Below, in pieces: positions 41,843 through 50,731 of a stretch of DNA of 64,000 bases. A program made the position numbers and the translations under genes. The notes below the pieces were generated by a model. It was not told the origin of the DNA. It searched no databases and was given only the letters and a program-made list of their open reading frames with translations. The number at the start of each line of letters is the position of its first letter. The first letter of the stretch is position 1. This stretch comes from Mucilaginibacter sp. (GTDB lineage: Bacteria; Bacteroidota; Bacteroidia; Sphingobacteriales; Sphingobacteriaceae): assembly GCA_031292485.1 (NCBI GenBank), contig JARLHA010000066.1:1-64000 (forward strand), written 5' to 3'.

Positions 41843-43639
41843 ATGAACGACGTTGAAAATGTTAAAGCCATTAAAGGCGGTGAATTTTTAATCAGGGAAA
41901 CCACTGCCGAAAGTATTTTTATTCCGGAAGAATGGAATGAAGAGCAATTGATGATCGCTGAAACCTGCAACAACTTTCTTGCCCAGCATGTTACACCTAA
42001 TTTAAACAGGATTGACGCGCAGGAAGAAGGTTTAATGTCGCATTTAATGGATGAAGCGGGCGCTTTGGGATTGTTGGGAATTTCAGTCCCCGAAGAATAT
42101 GGGGGTTTCGGAAAAGATTTTAAAACCTCGATGCTGGTTACCGAGAAACTTGGCGCGGGCAACTCTTTTTCTGTTGCCTTTTCGGCTCACTCCGGCATCG
42201 GAACATTGCCCATATTGTATTATGGTAATGATGCTCAAAAACAAAAATATATCCCCAAACTGACCAGCGGCGAATGGAAGGGCGCTTATTGCCTTACTGA
42301 ACCAAGCTCAGGCTCTGATGCAAATTCAGGCAAGGCAAGGGCAAAACTTACCGAAGACGGCAAGCATTACCTCATCACCGGCCAAAAAATGTGGATCACC
42401 AACGCTGGTTTCGCAGATGTATTTACCGTATTTGCCAAAATTGATAACGACGAAAACCTGAGTGCCTTTATTGTTGAAAAAGATTTTGAAGGCATTACCC
42501 TCAATACCGAAGAACATAAAATGGGTATAAAAGGCAGCTCGACCCGCCAGGTATTTTTTAACGACTGTAAAGTACCGGTAGAGAACTTGTTGTCTGAACG
42601 CCAGAACGGGTTTAAGATAGCCGTTAACATCTTAAACATTGGCCGCATGAAACTGGGTGGCGGTACCGTTGGCGCCAGTAAAGAAGTGATTTCGATGGCC
42701 GTTAAGTATGCCAACGAACGTGAACAATTCGGACGGGCTATTTCAAAATATGGCGCTATCAGGCATAAACTTGCCCAACAGGCTATCCTGACCTATGCTG
42801 CGGAATCGGCAGTTTATCGCGCCAGCCAGAATATGGAAGAGGCGACCGACATGCTGATAGAATCAGGCTTGGATGAAATAAAAGCAAAGCTTAAAGGCAC
42901 TGAACAGTTTGCCATTGAAGCCGCGATCATCAAAGTACATGCTTCCGAAGTATTGGATTATGTAGTTGATGAAGGCGTACAAATTTATGGCGGCATGGGC
43001 TACAGCGCTGAAGCCCCGATGGAAAGGGCTTACCGTGATTCAAGGATCAACCGGATCTTTGAAGGCACCAACGAAATCAACCGCATGTTAACCGTGGATA
43101 TGATGCTGAAACGCGCGATGAAAGGCGAACTCGACCTGATGGGCCCGGCCCAAAAAGTAGCGGGTGAATTAATGAGCATCCCTGATTTTAGCGCAGGCGG
43201 CGATGAAGGCCCGTTTACAAAAGAGAAAAAATATATCGCCAATTTCAAAAAAGCTATATTAATGGTAGCCGGCGCAGCAGTTCAAAAACTGATGACCCAA
43301 CTGGCTAAAGAACAGGAAGTTTTGATGAACCTTGCCGACATGCTGATTGAACTTTACGTAAGCGAATCACTGCAGTTGCGCGTTGAAAAATTGGTTGGCC
43401 TGCGCGGCGAAGAAAGCTGCAAAGAGCAACTGGATATGATGCGCGTTTACATTAACGACGCGGCCGAAAAAATCGCAAGATCTGGCAAGGAAGCCTTAAA
43501 CTCATTTGCCGAAGGCGATGAAAAACGGATGATGATGATGGGCCTTAAACGCTACACCAAAACCGATGACTTAAATACTACCCAGGCACGCCGGAATATA
43601 GCCGCGAAACTGATTGCTGAGAATAAATATTGTTTTTAA
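41843..43639 (+). CDS. Acyl-CoA dehydrogenase
   Basis: A 598-aa FAD enzyme for the first step of beta-oxidation. The ACAD core includes YCLTEPSSGSDANSGKARA, KMWITNAGFADVFTVFAK and GIKGSSTRQVFFNDCKVPVE. The C-terminal region has GMGYSAEAPMERAYRDSRIN and IFEGTNEINRMLTVDMML; the Glu in YRDSRINRIFEGTNEI is in the usual catalytic segment. An extra helical C-terminal part of about 170 residues makes it the long VLCAD/ACAD9-like type, common in Bacteroidota. It heads the beta-oxidation run and precedes both ETF genes that accept its electrons. Confidence 0.95.
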   Translation: MNDVENVKAIKGGEFLIRETTAESIFIPEEWNEEQLMIAETCNNFLAQHVTPNLNRIDAQEEGLMSHLMDEAGALGLLGISVPEEYGGFGKDFKTSMLVTEKLGAGNSFSVAFSAHSGIGTLPILYYGNDAQKQKYIPKLTSGEWKGAYCLTEPSSGSDANSGKARAKLTEDGKHYLITGQKMWITNAGFADVFTVFAKIDNDENLSAFIVEKDFEGITLNTEEHKMGIKGSSTRQVFFNDCKVPVENLLSERQNGFKIAVNILNIGRMKLGGGTVGASKEVISMAVKYANEREQFGRAISKYGAIRHKLAQQAILTYAAESAVYRASQNMEEATDMLIESGLDEIKAKLKGTEQFAIEAAIIKVHASEVLDYVVDEGVQIYGGMGYSAEAPMERAYRDSRINRIFEGTNEINRMLTVDMMLKRAMKGELDLMGPAQKVAGELMSIPDFSAGGDEGPFTKEKKYIANFKKAILMVAGAAVQKLMTQLAKEQEVLMNLADMLIELYVSESLQLRVEKLVGLRGEESCKEQLDMMRVYINDAAEKIARSGKEALNSFAEGDEKRMMMMGLKRYTKTDDLNTTQARRNIAAKLIAENKYCF

Positions 43640-43669
43640 ACATCTGCAAACCTAAAAATCAAATAACCA

Positions 43670-43750
43670 GTTCTTTGTGAACTCCGTGCCTCCTTTGTGT
43701 CCTCCGTGGTAAAAAATAAACACGGTGTACACAGAATTGTTCGCAGAGAC
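43670..43750. repeat. CACAGAG foldback element, copy C
   Basis: TTCTTTGTGAACTCCGTGCC and CCTCCGTGGT are mirrored by AACACGGTGTACACAGAATT and CGCAGAGACC around an A-rich loop. Placed between the acyl-CoA dehydrogenase and etfB genes. Confidence 0.7.
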
Positions 43751-43779
43751 CATGGAAGTATTAAAAAATAGAATTTTAA

Positions 43780-44523
43780 ATGAAGATATTAGTTTGTATC
43801 AGCCAGGTACCGGATACCAGTACCAAAGTTGTTTTAAAAGACAACAATACCGCTGTTGAAAGCAACGGGGTTACCTATATCATCAATCCTTATGACGAAT
43901 GGTACGGCCTTATCCGGGCCATCGAATTAAAAGAAAGCGGCGTAGCCAGCGAAATAGACCTGGTAACCGTAGGCAAGGCAAATACCGAACCCGTTATCAG
44001 GAAAGCACTGGCCCTCGGTGGCGATAAAGCCATCAGGATAGATGCCGATAGCAACGACCCTTATTTAACCGCCGTTTATATCGCCGATTACGCCAAAAGC
44101 GAGCATTACGACCTGATTTTATGCGGCAAGGAATCTATAGACTATAATAACGGCACCGTTGGCTCCATGCTCGCTGAATTACTGGACATGGACTACATAG
44201 GCTTTGCCACCGAAATAAAAATAGAGGGAAATACAGCTATCGTAAAAAGGGAGATTGAAGGCGGCGAAGAAACCGATAGCTGTAACTTCCCTTTGGTGAT
44301 CTCGTGCCAAAAAGGAGTTGCTGAGGCCCGGATACCTAATATGCGGGGTATTATGGCTGCACGCACACGGCCGCTGAACGTGGTAACGCCTGCAGCTATC
44401 GAACCAGTTACTTCTATCCTGTCGTACGAACTTCCGCCTGCAAAAGCTGGCGTAAAATTAGTCGACCCGGCTGATATGGATCAGTTGGTTGAACTGCTGC
44501 ATAGCGAGGCAAAAGTAATTTGA
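43780..44523 (+). CDS. etfB: Electron transfer flavoprotein subunit beta
   Basis: A 247-aa subunit that binds AMP and passes electrons from acyl-CoA dehydrogenase towards the quinone pool. It starts MKILVCISQVPDTSTKVVLK and has NPYDEWYGLIRAIELKE. The region VISCQKGVAEARIPNMRGIM carries the ETF-beta signature (family form NxPRxPSxxGxx) in variant form. It is bracketed by two CACAGAG foldback elements, 43670-43750 and 44533-44640. Confidence 0.95.
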   Translation: MKILVCISQVPDTSTKVVLKDNNTAVESNGVTYIINPYDEWYGLIRAIELKESGVASEIDLVTVGKANTEPVIRKALALGGDKAIRIDADSNDPYLTAVYIADYAKSEHYDLILCGKESIDYNNGTVGSMLAELLDMDYIGFATEIKIEGNTAIVKREIEGGEETDSCNFPLVISCQKGVAEARIPNMRGIMAARTRPLNVVTPAAIEPVTSILSYELPPAKAGVKLVDPADMDQLVELLHSEAKVI

Positions 44524-44532
44524 TGCTTACGA

Positions 44533-44640
44533 TGTTTTACCACAAAGGACGCGAAGAAGGCGCAAAGAACACAAAGAAAAAAATTGAAAACTATTAATAC
44601 TCAGCGCTCTTTGTGCCTCCTCTGCTTCTCCGTGTTAAAA
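44533..44640. repeat. CACAGAG foldback element, copy D
   Basis: Left arm GTTTTACCACAAAGGACGCG with further CACAAAG units; right arm GCGCTCTTTGTGCCTCCTCT and CTTCTCCGTGTTAAAA. The loop contains AACTATTAATACTC. Same family as the other three copies. Confidence 0.7.
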
Positions 44641-44683
44641 TCTAAAAATGATAATTAGAAGTATTTAAAATAATTAGAATAAA

Positions 44684-45658
44684 ATGTCTGTAATTGTTTT
44701 TGTTGAACATGATGGCGGGATCATCAAAAAGAAAAATTTTGAAGCCGTTCAATATGCATCGGGTATTGCCCAAAAAATGAGCGCGACGGTAACTGCCGTA
44801 ATCCTGGGAACGATTGGTGACGCTGAGCTGGAAAAACTTGGAGAATACGGTGCACAAAAAGTATTGCATGTTGAGGATAGCCGGTTGGATGAACTGCATC
44901 CACGTGCTTATACAAGCGCCCTGTTAGCCGCCATTGAAAAAGAAGGTGCAAAAATAATTGTCACTCTAAATGATATTAACGGAAGGGCAGTTGCACCGCG
45001 GATTGCCGTTAAATTGAAGGCAGGCCTGGTAGCAGGCGCCCTCACCTACCCCGACATGGAGAAGGGTTTTGTGATCAAAAAAGCGGTTTATTCGGGCAAA
45101 GCATTTGCTTATGTAAATATCGCCAGTGATACAAAGGTGATCATGCTGATGCCCAATACTTTCCCATTGGCCAAAACAGAGGGCAAAGCCGCCATTGAAA
45201 AATTGGCGGTGAACTTCGGTGATAAGGACTTCGGCATAAAAGTAAAAGAAGTGAGCAAAGTTACAGGCGAAGTGTCGTTGTCAGATGCCGCTTTGGTAGT
45301 ATCAGGTGGCCGGGGCATGAAGGGCCCCGAAAACTGGTACCTGATTGAAAATCTGGCCAAAGAGCTGGGTGCTGCAACGGCCTGTTCGCGCCCCGTATCC
45401 GATTCCGACTGGCGGCCTCATCACGAACACGTAGGCCAAACCGGTGGCACTATCCGGCCCGATTTGTACATTGCCGTCGGTATTTCAGGTGCAATTCAAC
45501 ACCTGGCAGGCGTAAACGGCTCAAAGACGATTGTGGTGATCAACCGCGACCCCGAAGCGCCGTTTTTCAAGGCAGCAAATTATGGGATTGTCGGCGATGC
45601 CATGGAAGTATTACCCAGGCTGACTGAAGCAGTTAAAAAATTTAAACTACATAAATAA
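44684..45658 (+). CDS. etfA: Electron transfer flavoprotein subunit alpha
   Basis: A 324-aa FAD-binding partner of EtfB. It carries the ETF-alpha C-terminal signature with SRPVSDSDWRPHHEHVGQTG and the FAD segment DLYIAVGISGAIQHLAGVNG, IVVINRDPEAPFFKAANYGI. Length and motifs are normal. A thioesterase gene follows after 4 bases. Confidence 0.96.
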   Translation: MSVIVFVEHDGGIIKKKNFEAVQYASGIAQKMSATVTAVILGTIGDAELEKLGEYGAQKVLHVEDSRLDELHPRAYTSALLAAIEKEGAKIIVTLNDINGRAVAPRIAVKLKAGLVAGALTYPDMEKGFVIKKAVYSGKAFAYVNIASDTKVIMLMPNTFPLAKTEGKAAIEKLAVNFGDKDFGIKVKEVSKVTGEVSLSDAALVVSGGRGMKGPENWYLIENLAKELGAATACSRPVSDSDWRPHHEHVGQTGGTIRPDLYIAVGISGAIQHLAGVNGSKTIVVINRDPEAPFFKAANYGIVGDAMEVLPRLTEAVKKFKLHK

Positions 45659-45662
45659 AACC

Positions 45663-46115
45663 ATGACTTTTTTTTATGAAGGACAGGTATTATGGGCACA
45701 AATAGATGCTAACCAGCATATGCGGCACACCGCTTACGGTGATTTCGGTGCGCAGGCCAGGTTAGGCTTACTGGAGTACCTGGGCTTAACGCCGGCCGTG
45801 CTTTATGGTCATAAAGTCGGGCCGGTACTATTCAGGGAAGAGCTGATTTACCTGCGCGAGATCGGGATAAACGAGCATATTAAAGTAACCTGCGAAATCA
45901 TAAAATCGCGACCAGATGGCTCTCGATGGTCAATGCGGCAGGAGTTGTTCCGTGGCGATGGTGTAAAAGCGGCTATTATTATTGCCGATGGCGCCTGGAT
46001 AGATATGGAAAAACGAAAGCTGGCACCCTTGCCTCCCGAGCTAATTGAATTGTTTAAGCATGCCCCAAAAAGTCACGATTATATGGAAGAACCCAATAAA
46101 TCCGTTACCTCTTAA
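45663..46115 (+). CDS. 4HBT hotdog-fold acyl-CoA thioesterase
   Basis: A 150-aa hotdog-fold protein. The early AQIDANQHMRHTAYGDFGAQ segment carries the Asp/Asn-x-x-His pattern of 4-hydroxybenzoyl-CoA-type thioesterases, followed by GPVLFREELIYLREIGINEH. It may relieve acyl-CoA load or hydrolyse dead-end intermediates. Four bases after etfA and 17 before the acyl-CoA-binding protein gene. Confidence 0.88.
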   Translation: MTFFYEGQVLWAQIDANQHMRHTAYGDFGAQARLGLLEYLGLTPAVLYGHKVGPVLFREELIYLREIGINEHIKVTCEIIKSRPDGSRWSMRQELFRGDGVKAAIIIADGAWIDMEKRKLAPLPPELIELFKHAPKSHDYMEEPNKSVTS

Positions 46116-46132
46116 AGACCAGCATTTTACCT

Positions 46133-46393
46133 ATGGAACTAAAAGAAGCTTTTGACAATGCGGTTGCAGCAAGTAAAACTTTGCCTGCACGGCCTGATAA
46201 TGAAACTTTATTACAACTCTACAGTTTATTCAAACAAGCGACTGAAGGGGATATCAATACGGATAATCCACCGGGCATGTTTGATTTTGTAGCCAAAGCC
46301 AAATATGATGCATGGTTAAAATTGCAGGGGACGTCACCCGAAAATGCGATGGAACGATACGTCGGCCTGGTAAATCAACTCGGCGGAAATTAA
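46133..46393 (+). CDS. Acyl-CoA-binding protein
   Basis: An 86-aa four-helix protein of the ACBP family, a cytoplasmic carrier of long-chain acyl-CoA. It begins MELKEAFDNAVAASKTLPAR; conserved LLQLYSLFKQATEGDINTD and KAKYDAWLKLQGTSPENAME match the ligand-binding core. Bacterial ACBP genes are fairly uncommon, and its location here fits a role in beta-oxidation. Confidence 0.93.
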   Translation: MELKEAFDNAVAASKTLPARPDNETLLQLYSLFKQATEGDINTDNPPGMFDFVAKAKYDAWLKLQGTSPENAMERYVGLVNQLGGN

Positions 46394-46639
46394 TTTCCGA
46401 AATTTTGACAAATGTTTCCGCCATATAGCCCTTTGTTTTTCGCGGTTAAAAAGGATATTTGTTAATATAAGCCAATACTAAATTATTTTATTCTACCAGT
46501 TTTACTAAATCCTTCAATAAACAAACTATTGCCTCGTTTTAATTGTTCTGCAATATGAAATGAACGTTGGCTTAATTTTGATTTAAATGGATTTACAGAT
46601 TTGGCCGGATAGTTTTTTTAATTTTTATTAAATACTTAA

Positions 46640-47092
46640 ATGATGTCCTTATTTAACAAAAAACATTTCCTGTTAGTAATTTTTTTGCTGACTGTATGCT
46701 GCGTAACCGTAGCTAAAGCCCAAACAGACCAGATTGAAGGGCAGTGGTACAATGATATCAAAAGCGCCAAAGTGTTGATCACGAAGGGGAGCAATGGTAA
46801 ATTTTACGGCAAGGTGGTATGGTTAAAGGAGCCTTTAGAGAATGGCAAACCAAAGGTGGATCGTTTAAATGAGGACCCCAAATTACGCAGCAGGCCACGG
46901 CTTGGGCTGCAGGTTTTATCGGATTTTGTAAAAGACGGCATAAATAAGTACACCGATGGCACCATTTACGACCCGCTTAATGGAAAAACCTACTCCTGCA
47001 ACATGACATACAAAGGTAAAACGCTCGCCATACGGGGGTATATCGGCATTTCTCTTTTCGGCCGTACCACCACGTGGTCGCGGGTTGAATAA
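46640..47092 (+). CDS. DUF2147 secreted protein
   Basis: A 150-aa protein with a signal peptide ending near VAKAQ. The DUF2147 pattern is visible: EGQWYNDIKSAKVLITKGSN, KFYGKVVWLKEP, then DGTIYDPLNGKTYSCNMTYK and a C-terminal LAIRGYIGISLFGRTTTWSR. Function unknown. It sits within the beta-oxidation run behind a 246-bp gap, so it may have its own promoter. Confidence 0.9.
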   Translation: MMSLFNKKHFLLVIFLLTVCCVTVAKAQTDQIEGQWYNDIKSAKVLITKGSNGKFYGKVVWLKEPLENGKPKVDRLNEDPKLRSRPRLGLQVLSDFVKDGINKYTDGTIYDPLNGKTYSCNMTYKGKTLAIRGYIGISLFGRTTTWSRVE

Positions 47093-47122
47093 ATCAATAT
47101 AAAATAAAACAAGCTTAGTACA

Positions 47123-49504
47123 ATGAGTGCTCAACGAGTAATAAAAAAAGTAGCAATATTAGGTTCAGGCGTAATGGGCAGCCGTATTGCCTGCCACTTT
47201 GCAAATATTGGTGTGCAGGTGTTGTTATTGGACATTGCGCCAAAAGATGCGCCAGCCGGCGATAAAAAAGCCCGCAATAAAATTGTAAATGATGCCCTGG
47301 AGTTTGCCTTAAAATCAAACCCCTCTCCTATCTATTTAAAGTCATTTGCCAAAAGGATAAGCACCGGCAATTTTGAGGATGACATGCCCAAAATTGCCGA
47401 ATGCGATTGGGTGATTGAAGTGGTGGTTGAACGCCTGGATATCAAGCAAACCGTATTTGAATCCGTAGAAAAATTCAGGAAGCCGGGAACCTTGATCACC
47501 TCGAACACCTCCGGTATCCCTATCCACCTTATGGCTGAGGGCCGCAGCGAAGATTTCAGGAAAAACTTTTGCGGGAGTCACTTTTTTAACCCGCCACGCT
47601 ATTTAAAGCTGCTTGAAATTATCCCCACAAAAGATACTTCGCCTGAGGTGGTGAGCTTTTTATTGGAATATGGCGAAAAATTCCTGGGCAAAACCACCGT
47701 ACTGGCTAAAGATACCCCGGCATTTATCGGTAACCGCATAGGTGTTTTCAGCATCATGAGCCTGTTGCATTATGTACAAAAAACAGGGCTGACAGTTGAA
47801 GAAGTGGATAAGCTAACCGGCCCTGTTATTGGTCACCCAAAATCGGCCACCTTCCGCACCAATGATGTGGTAGGCTTAGATACCATGGTGCATGTAGCCA
47901 ACGGTTTGTTTAAAAATGCCCCTGATGATGAAGCTAACGAACTATTTGAGATCCCTGATTTTGTAAACAGCATGCTTAAAAACAACTGGTTGGGCAGCAA
48001 AACCGGGCAGGGCTTTTATAAAAAAGAAAAAGTTGACGGTGTAAACCAATTTTATGCGCTCGACTTGAAATCACTCGATTACAAGCCATCCCAAAAAGTA
48101 AAATTCGCTGCTTTAGAAACCACTAAAACAGTTGAAAAATTAGAAGACCGCCTGAAAATATTGTTTGCATCGAAGGATAAGGCCGGTGATTTTTACCGCG
48201 CTACGTCTTACCAGCTTTTTGCCTATTCAAGCAAGCGCATTCCCGAAATTGCTGATGAACTTTACAAAATAGATGCCGCCATGAATGCCGGTTTCGGCTG
48301 GGAAATGGGCCCCTTTGAAAAATGGGACGCCCTCGGAGTCGAAAACACGGTTAAAGAAATGGAAGCGGCGGGTAATAAGCCTGCAAAATGGGTTTATGAG
48401 ATGCTGGAATCCGGCGCCAAAAGCTTTTATGTGATCGAGAACGGTAAACGGATGTATTATGATATTCCGTCAAAAGCCTACAAAGTAATTCCGGGTACAG
48501 AAGATTTCATCTTACTGAAAAACATCACCGCGACAAACACCGTGTGGAAAAACAGCGGCAGTACCATCACCGATATCGGCGATGGCATCCTCAACCTGGC
48601 TTTTCATACAAAAATGAATACGATAGGCGGCGAAGTGATTGAAGGTATCAACAAGGCTATTACACTTGCTGAAGCAGGCTATAAAGGCCTGGTGATCTCA
48701 AACGATGGCGCCAACTTCAGTGCGGGAGCCAATGTTGGGATGATATTTATGATGGCGGTTGAACAGGAATTTGACGAGCTGAACGCAGTCATCAAAGCAT
48801 TCCAGACTACCATGATGCGCATCCGGTATTCGTCCATCCCGGTAGTGGCAGCGCCACACCAGATGGCCCTGGGCGGAGGCTGCGAAATGTGCCTCCATGC
48901 CGATAAAGTGGTTGCACATGCTGAATTGTATATGGGATTGGTGGAATTTGGCGTAGGATTGATCCCCGGCGGCGGCGGCACCAAAGAGTTTGCCCTTCGC
49001 CTGTCGGACGAATTACAGGATGGCGACATCGAAGTAAATAATTTCAGGGAGCGGTTTTTAACCATTGGGCAGGCCAAGGTTTCTACTTCAGCTTACGAAG
49101 CCTTTGAATTTGGCTACCTGAAAAAGGGCCGCGATGCAGTGGTAGTTTCGCAAAACAGGCTGCTTGCCGAGGCAAAACGTCATTGTTTGCAAATGGCCGA
49201 AGATGGATATACACAACCTGTACAGCGAACTGATATTAAAGTTTGGGGTAAACAAGCGCTCGGCCTGGCTTATGTTGGGGCCAATACCATGTACAGTGGC
49301 AATTACATCAGTGAGCACGATGTAAAGATCTCGCAAAAGCTGGGCTACGTGCTTTCAGGCGGCGATTTGTCACAACCATCGCAGGTTAGCGAAAGCTATT
49401 TGCTCGACCTGGAAAGAGAAGCTTTTCTTTCCCTTTGTACCGAAAAGAAAACGCTGGAACGCATTCAGTCTATCCTGACGGGCGGAAAAATACTTAGGAA
49501 TTAA
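47123..49504 (+). CDS. Bifunctional 3-hydroxyacyl-CoA dehydrogenase / enoyl-CoA hydratase (FadN-type)
   Basis: A 793-aa enzyme covering hydration and oxidation steps of beta-oxidation. The N-terminal NAD-binding domain reads VAILGSGVMGSRIACHFANI (about 9-28). The 3HCDH core has NTSGIPIHLMAEGRSEDFRK and FCGSHFFNPPRYLKLLEIIP. A C-terminal crotonase domain starts near residue 500 with GLVISNDGANFSAGANVGMI and MALGGGCEMCLHADKVVAHA. This dehydrogenase-first order is that of FadN, not of E. coli FadB. Thiolase follows after 26 bases. Confidence 0.94.
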   Translation: MSAQRVIKKVAILGSGVMGSRIACHFANIGVQVLLLDIAPKDAPAGDKKARNKIVNDALEFALKSNPSPIYLKSFAKRISTGNFEDDMPKIAECDWVIEVVVERLDIKQTVFESVEKFRKPGTLITSNTSGIPIHLMAEGRSEDFRKNFCGSHFFNPPRYLKLLEIIPTKDTSPEVVSFLLEYGEKFLGKTTVLAKDTPAFIGNRIGVFSIMSLLHYVQKTGLTVEEVDKLTGPVIGHPKSATFRTNDVVGLDTMVHVANGLFKNAPDDEANELFEIPDFVNSMLKNNWLGSKTGQGFYKKEKVDGVNQFYALDLKSLDYKPSQKVKFAALETTKTVEKLEDRLKILFASKDKAGDFYRATSYQLFAYSSKRIPEIADELYKIDAAMNAGFGWEMGPFEKWDALGVENTVKEMEAAGNKPAKWVYEMLESGAKSFYVIENGKRMYYDIPSKAYKVIPGTEDFILLKNITATNTVWKNSGSTITDIGDGILNLAFHTKMNTIGGEVIEGINKAITLAEAGYKGLVISNDGANFSAGANVGMIFMMAVEQEFDELNAVIKAFQTTMMRIRYSSIPVVAAPHQMALGGGCEMCLHADKVVAHAELYMGLVEFGVGLIPGGGGTKEFALRLSDELQDGDIEVNNFRERFLTIGQAKVSTSAYEAFEFGYLKKGRDAVVVSQNRLLAEAKRHCLQMAEDGYTQPVQRTDIKVWGKQALGLAYVGANTMYSGNYISEHDVKISQKLGYVLSGGDLSQPSQVSESYLLDLEREAFLSLCTEKKTLERIQSILTGGKILRN

Positions 49505-49530
49505 TTTATAACAGAAAAAATTCAAGATAA

Positions 49531-50706
49531 ATGAACGCATATATTGTTGCAGCCAGCCGCAGTGCTATAGGGAAAGCCGGTCGCGGTGGGTTCAGATTTA
49601 CCAGGCCTGATACGCTTGCTGCCGATGTTATTAAACACCTTTTATCCACGGTGCCAAATGTGGATAAAGAGCAAATAGAAGATGTAATTGTTGGCAACGC
49701 GACACCTGAAGCAGAACAGGGCCTGAACGTGGGCAGGCTGATCTCCTTAATGGCTTTGGATACAGATAAAGTGCCGGGGATGACGGTGAACCGGTATTGC
49801 GCCTCGGGTTTGGAAACCATCGCGATAGCCTCCGCAAAAATACATAGCGGCATAGCCGATTGTATTATTGCCGGGGGTGTGGAAAGCATGAGCCTGTTAC
49901 CCATGGGCGGCTGGCGGATCGTCCCTAATGCCGATATTGCCCTGGCACATCCTGATTATTATTGGGGCATGGGCCTTACCGCTGAAGCAGTGGCAAAAGA
50001 ATATAATGTAAGCCGGGAAGAGCAGGATCAGTTTGCATTCAATTCGCACCAAAAAGCTATTAATGCGATAAAGGAAGGTAAGTTTAAGGATGAAATTGTG
50101 CCGATGAACATTACCGAAATTTATATAGATGAAGCAGGTAAAAAGAAAAAAAGAGACTTTAAGGTAGACACTGACGAAGGCCCGCGTGCCGATACCTCAA
50201 TGGATGCTTTAGCCAAACTAAAACCGGTTTTTAATGCCAAAGGTGTGGTAACTGCGGGTAATTCATCCCAAACAAGTGATGGCGCTGCTTTTGTAATGGT
50301 AGTTAGCGAAAAGTTTTTAAAACAAAACAACCTGAAACCCATAGCGCGGCTGGTTAATTACGCTGTTGCAGGTGTCCCCCCGCGGATCATGGGCATTGGC
50401 CCGCTGGTGGCTATCCCGAAAGTATTGAAAGCAGCAGGATTAAAACAGCAGGATATTGATTTGATTGAACTGAATGAAGCCTTTGCTTCGCAGTCCCTCG
50501 CGGTAATAAAAGGGTTGGAGCTTAATCCGGAGGTCATCAACGTAAACGGCGGGGCGATCTCCTTGGGACACCCGCTTGGTTGTACGGGCGCAAAGCTTTC
50601 TGTTCAGCTTTTTAATGAATTGAAACGACGCGATAAAAAATACGGCATGGTAACCATGTGCGTTGGTACAGGCCAGGGCGCCGCCGGAATTTTTGAACTA
50701 TTATAG
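49531..50706 (+). CDS. Acetyl-CoA C-acyltransferase (3-ketoacyl-CoA thiolase)
   Basis: A 391-aa thiolase. The nucleophile Cys lies in MTVNRYCASGLETIAIASAK (about residue 90). The GGVESMS motif follows. The C-terminal catalytic blocks are NVNGGAISLGHPLGCTGAKL and GMVTMCVGTGQGAAGIFE, including the His and second Cys. All catalytic residues are present. It works directly after the FadN-type enzyme. Confidence 0.96.
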   Translation: MNAYIVAASRSAIGKAGRGGFRFTRPDTLAADVIKHLLSTVPNVDKEQIEDVIVGNATPEAEQGLNVGRLISLMALDTDKVPGMTVNRYCASGLETIAIASAKIHSGIADCIIAGGVESMSLLPMGGWRIVPNADIALAHPDYYWGMGLTAEAVAKEYNVSREEQDQFAFNSHQKAINAIKEGKFKDEIVPMNITEIYIDEAGKKKKRDFKVDTDEGPRADTSMDALAKLKPVFNAKGVVTAGNSSQTSDGAAFVMVVSEKFLKQNNLKPIARLVNYAVAGVPPRIMGIGPLVAIPKVLKAAGLKQQDIDLIELNEAFASQSLAVIKGLELNPEVINVNGGAISLGHPLGCTGAKLSVQLFNELKRRDKKYGMVTMCVGTGQGAAGIFELL

Positions 50707-50731
50707 TTAGATAAAGTATTATTCGTAAAGA

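Noticed and set aside
50218..50232. AAACCGGTTTTT inside the thiolase gene as an operator
   Set aside because: It lies within coding sequence and lacks the conserved flanks; most likely chance.
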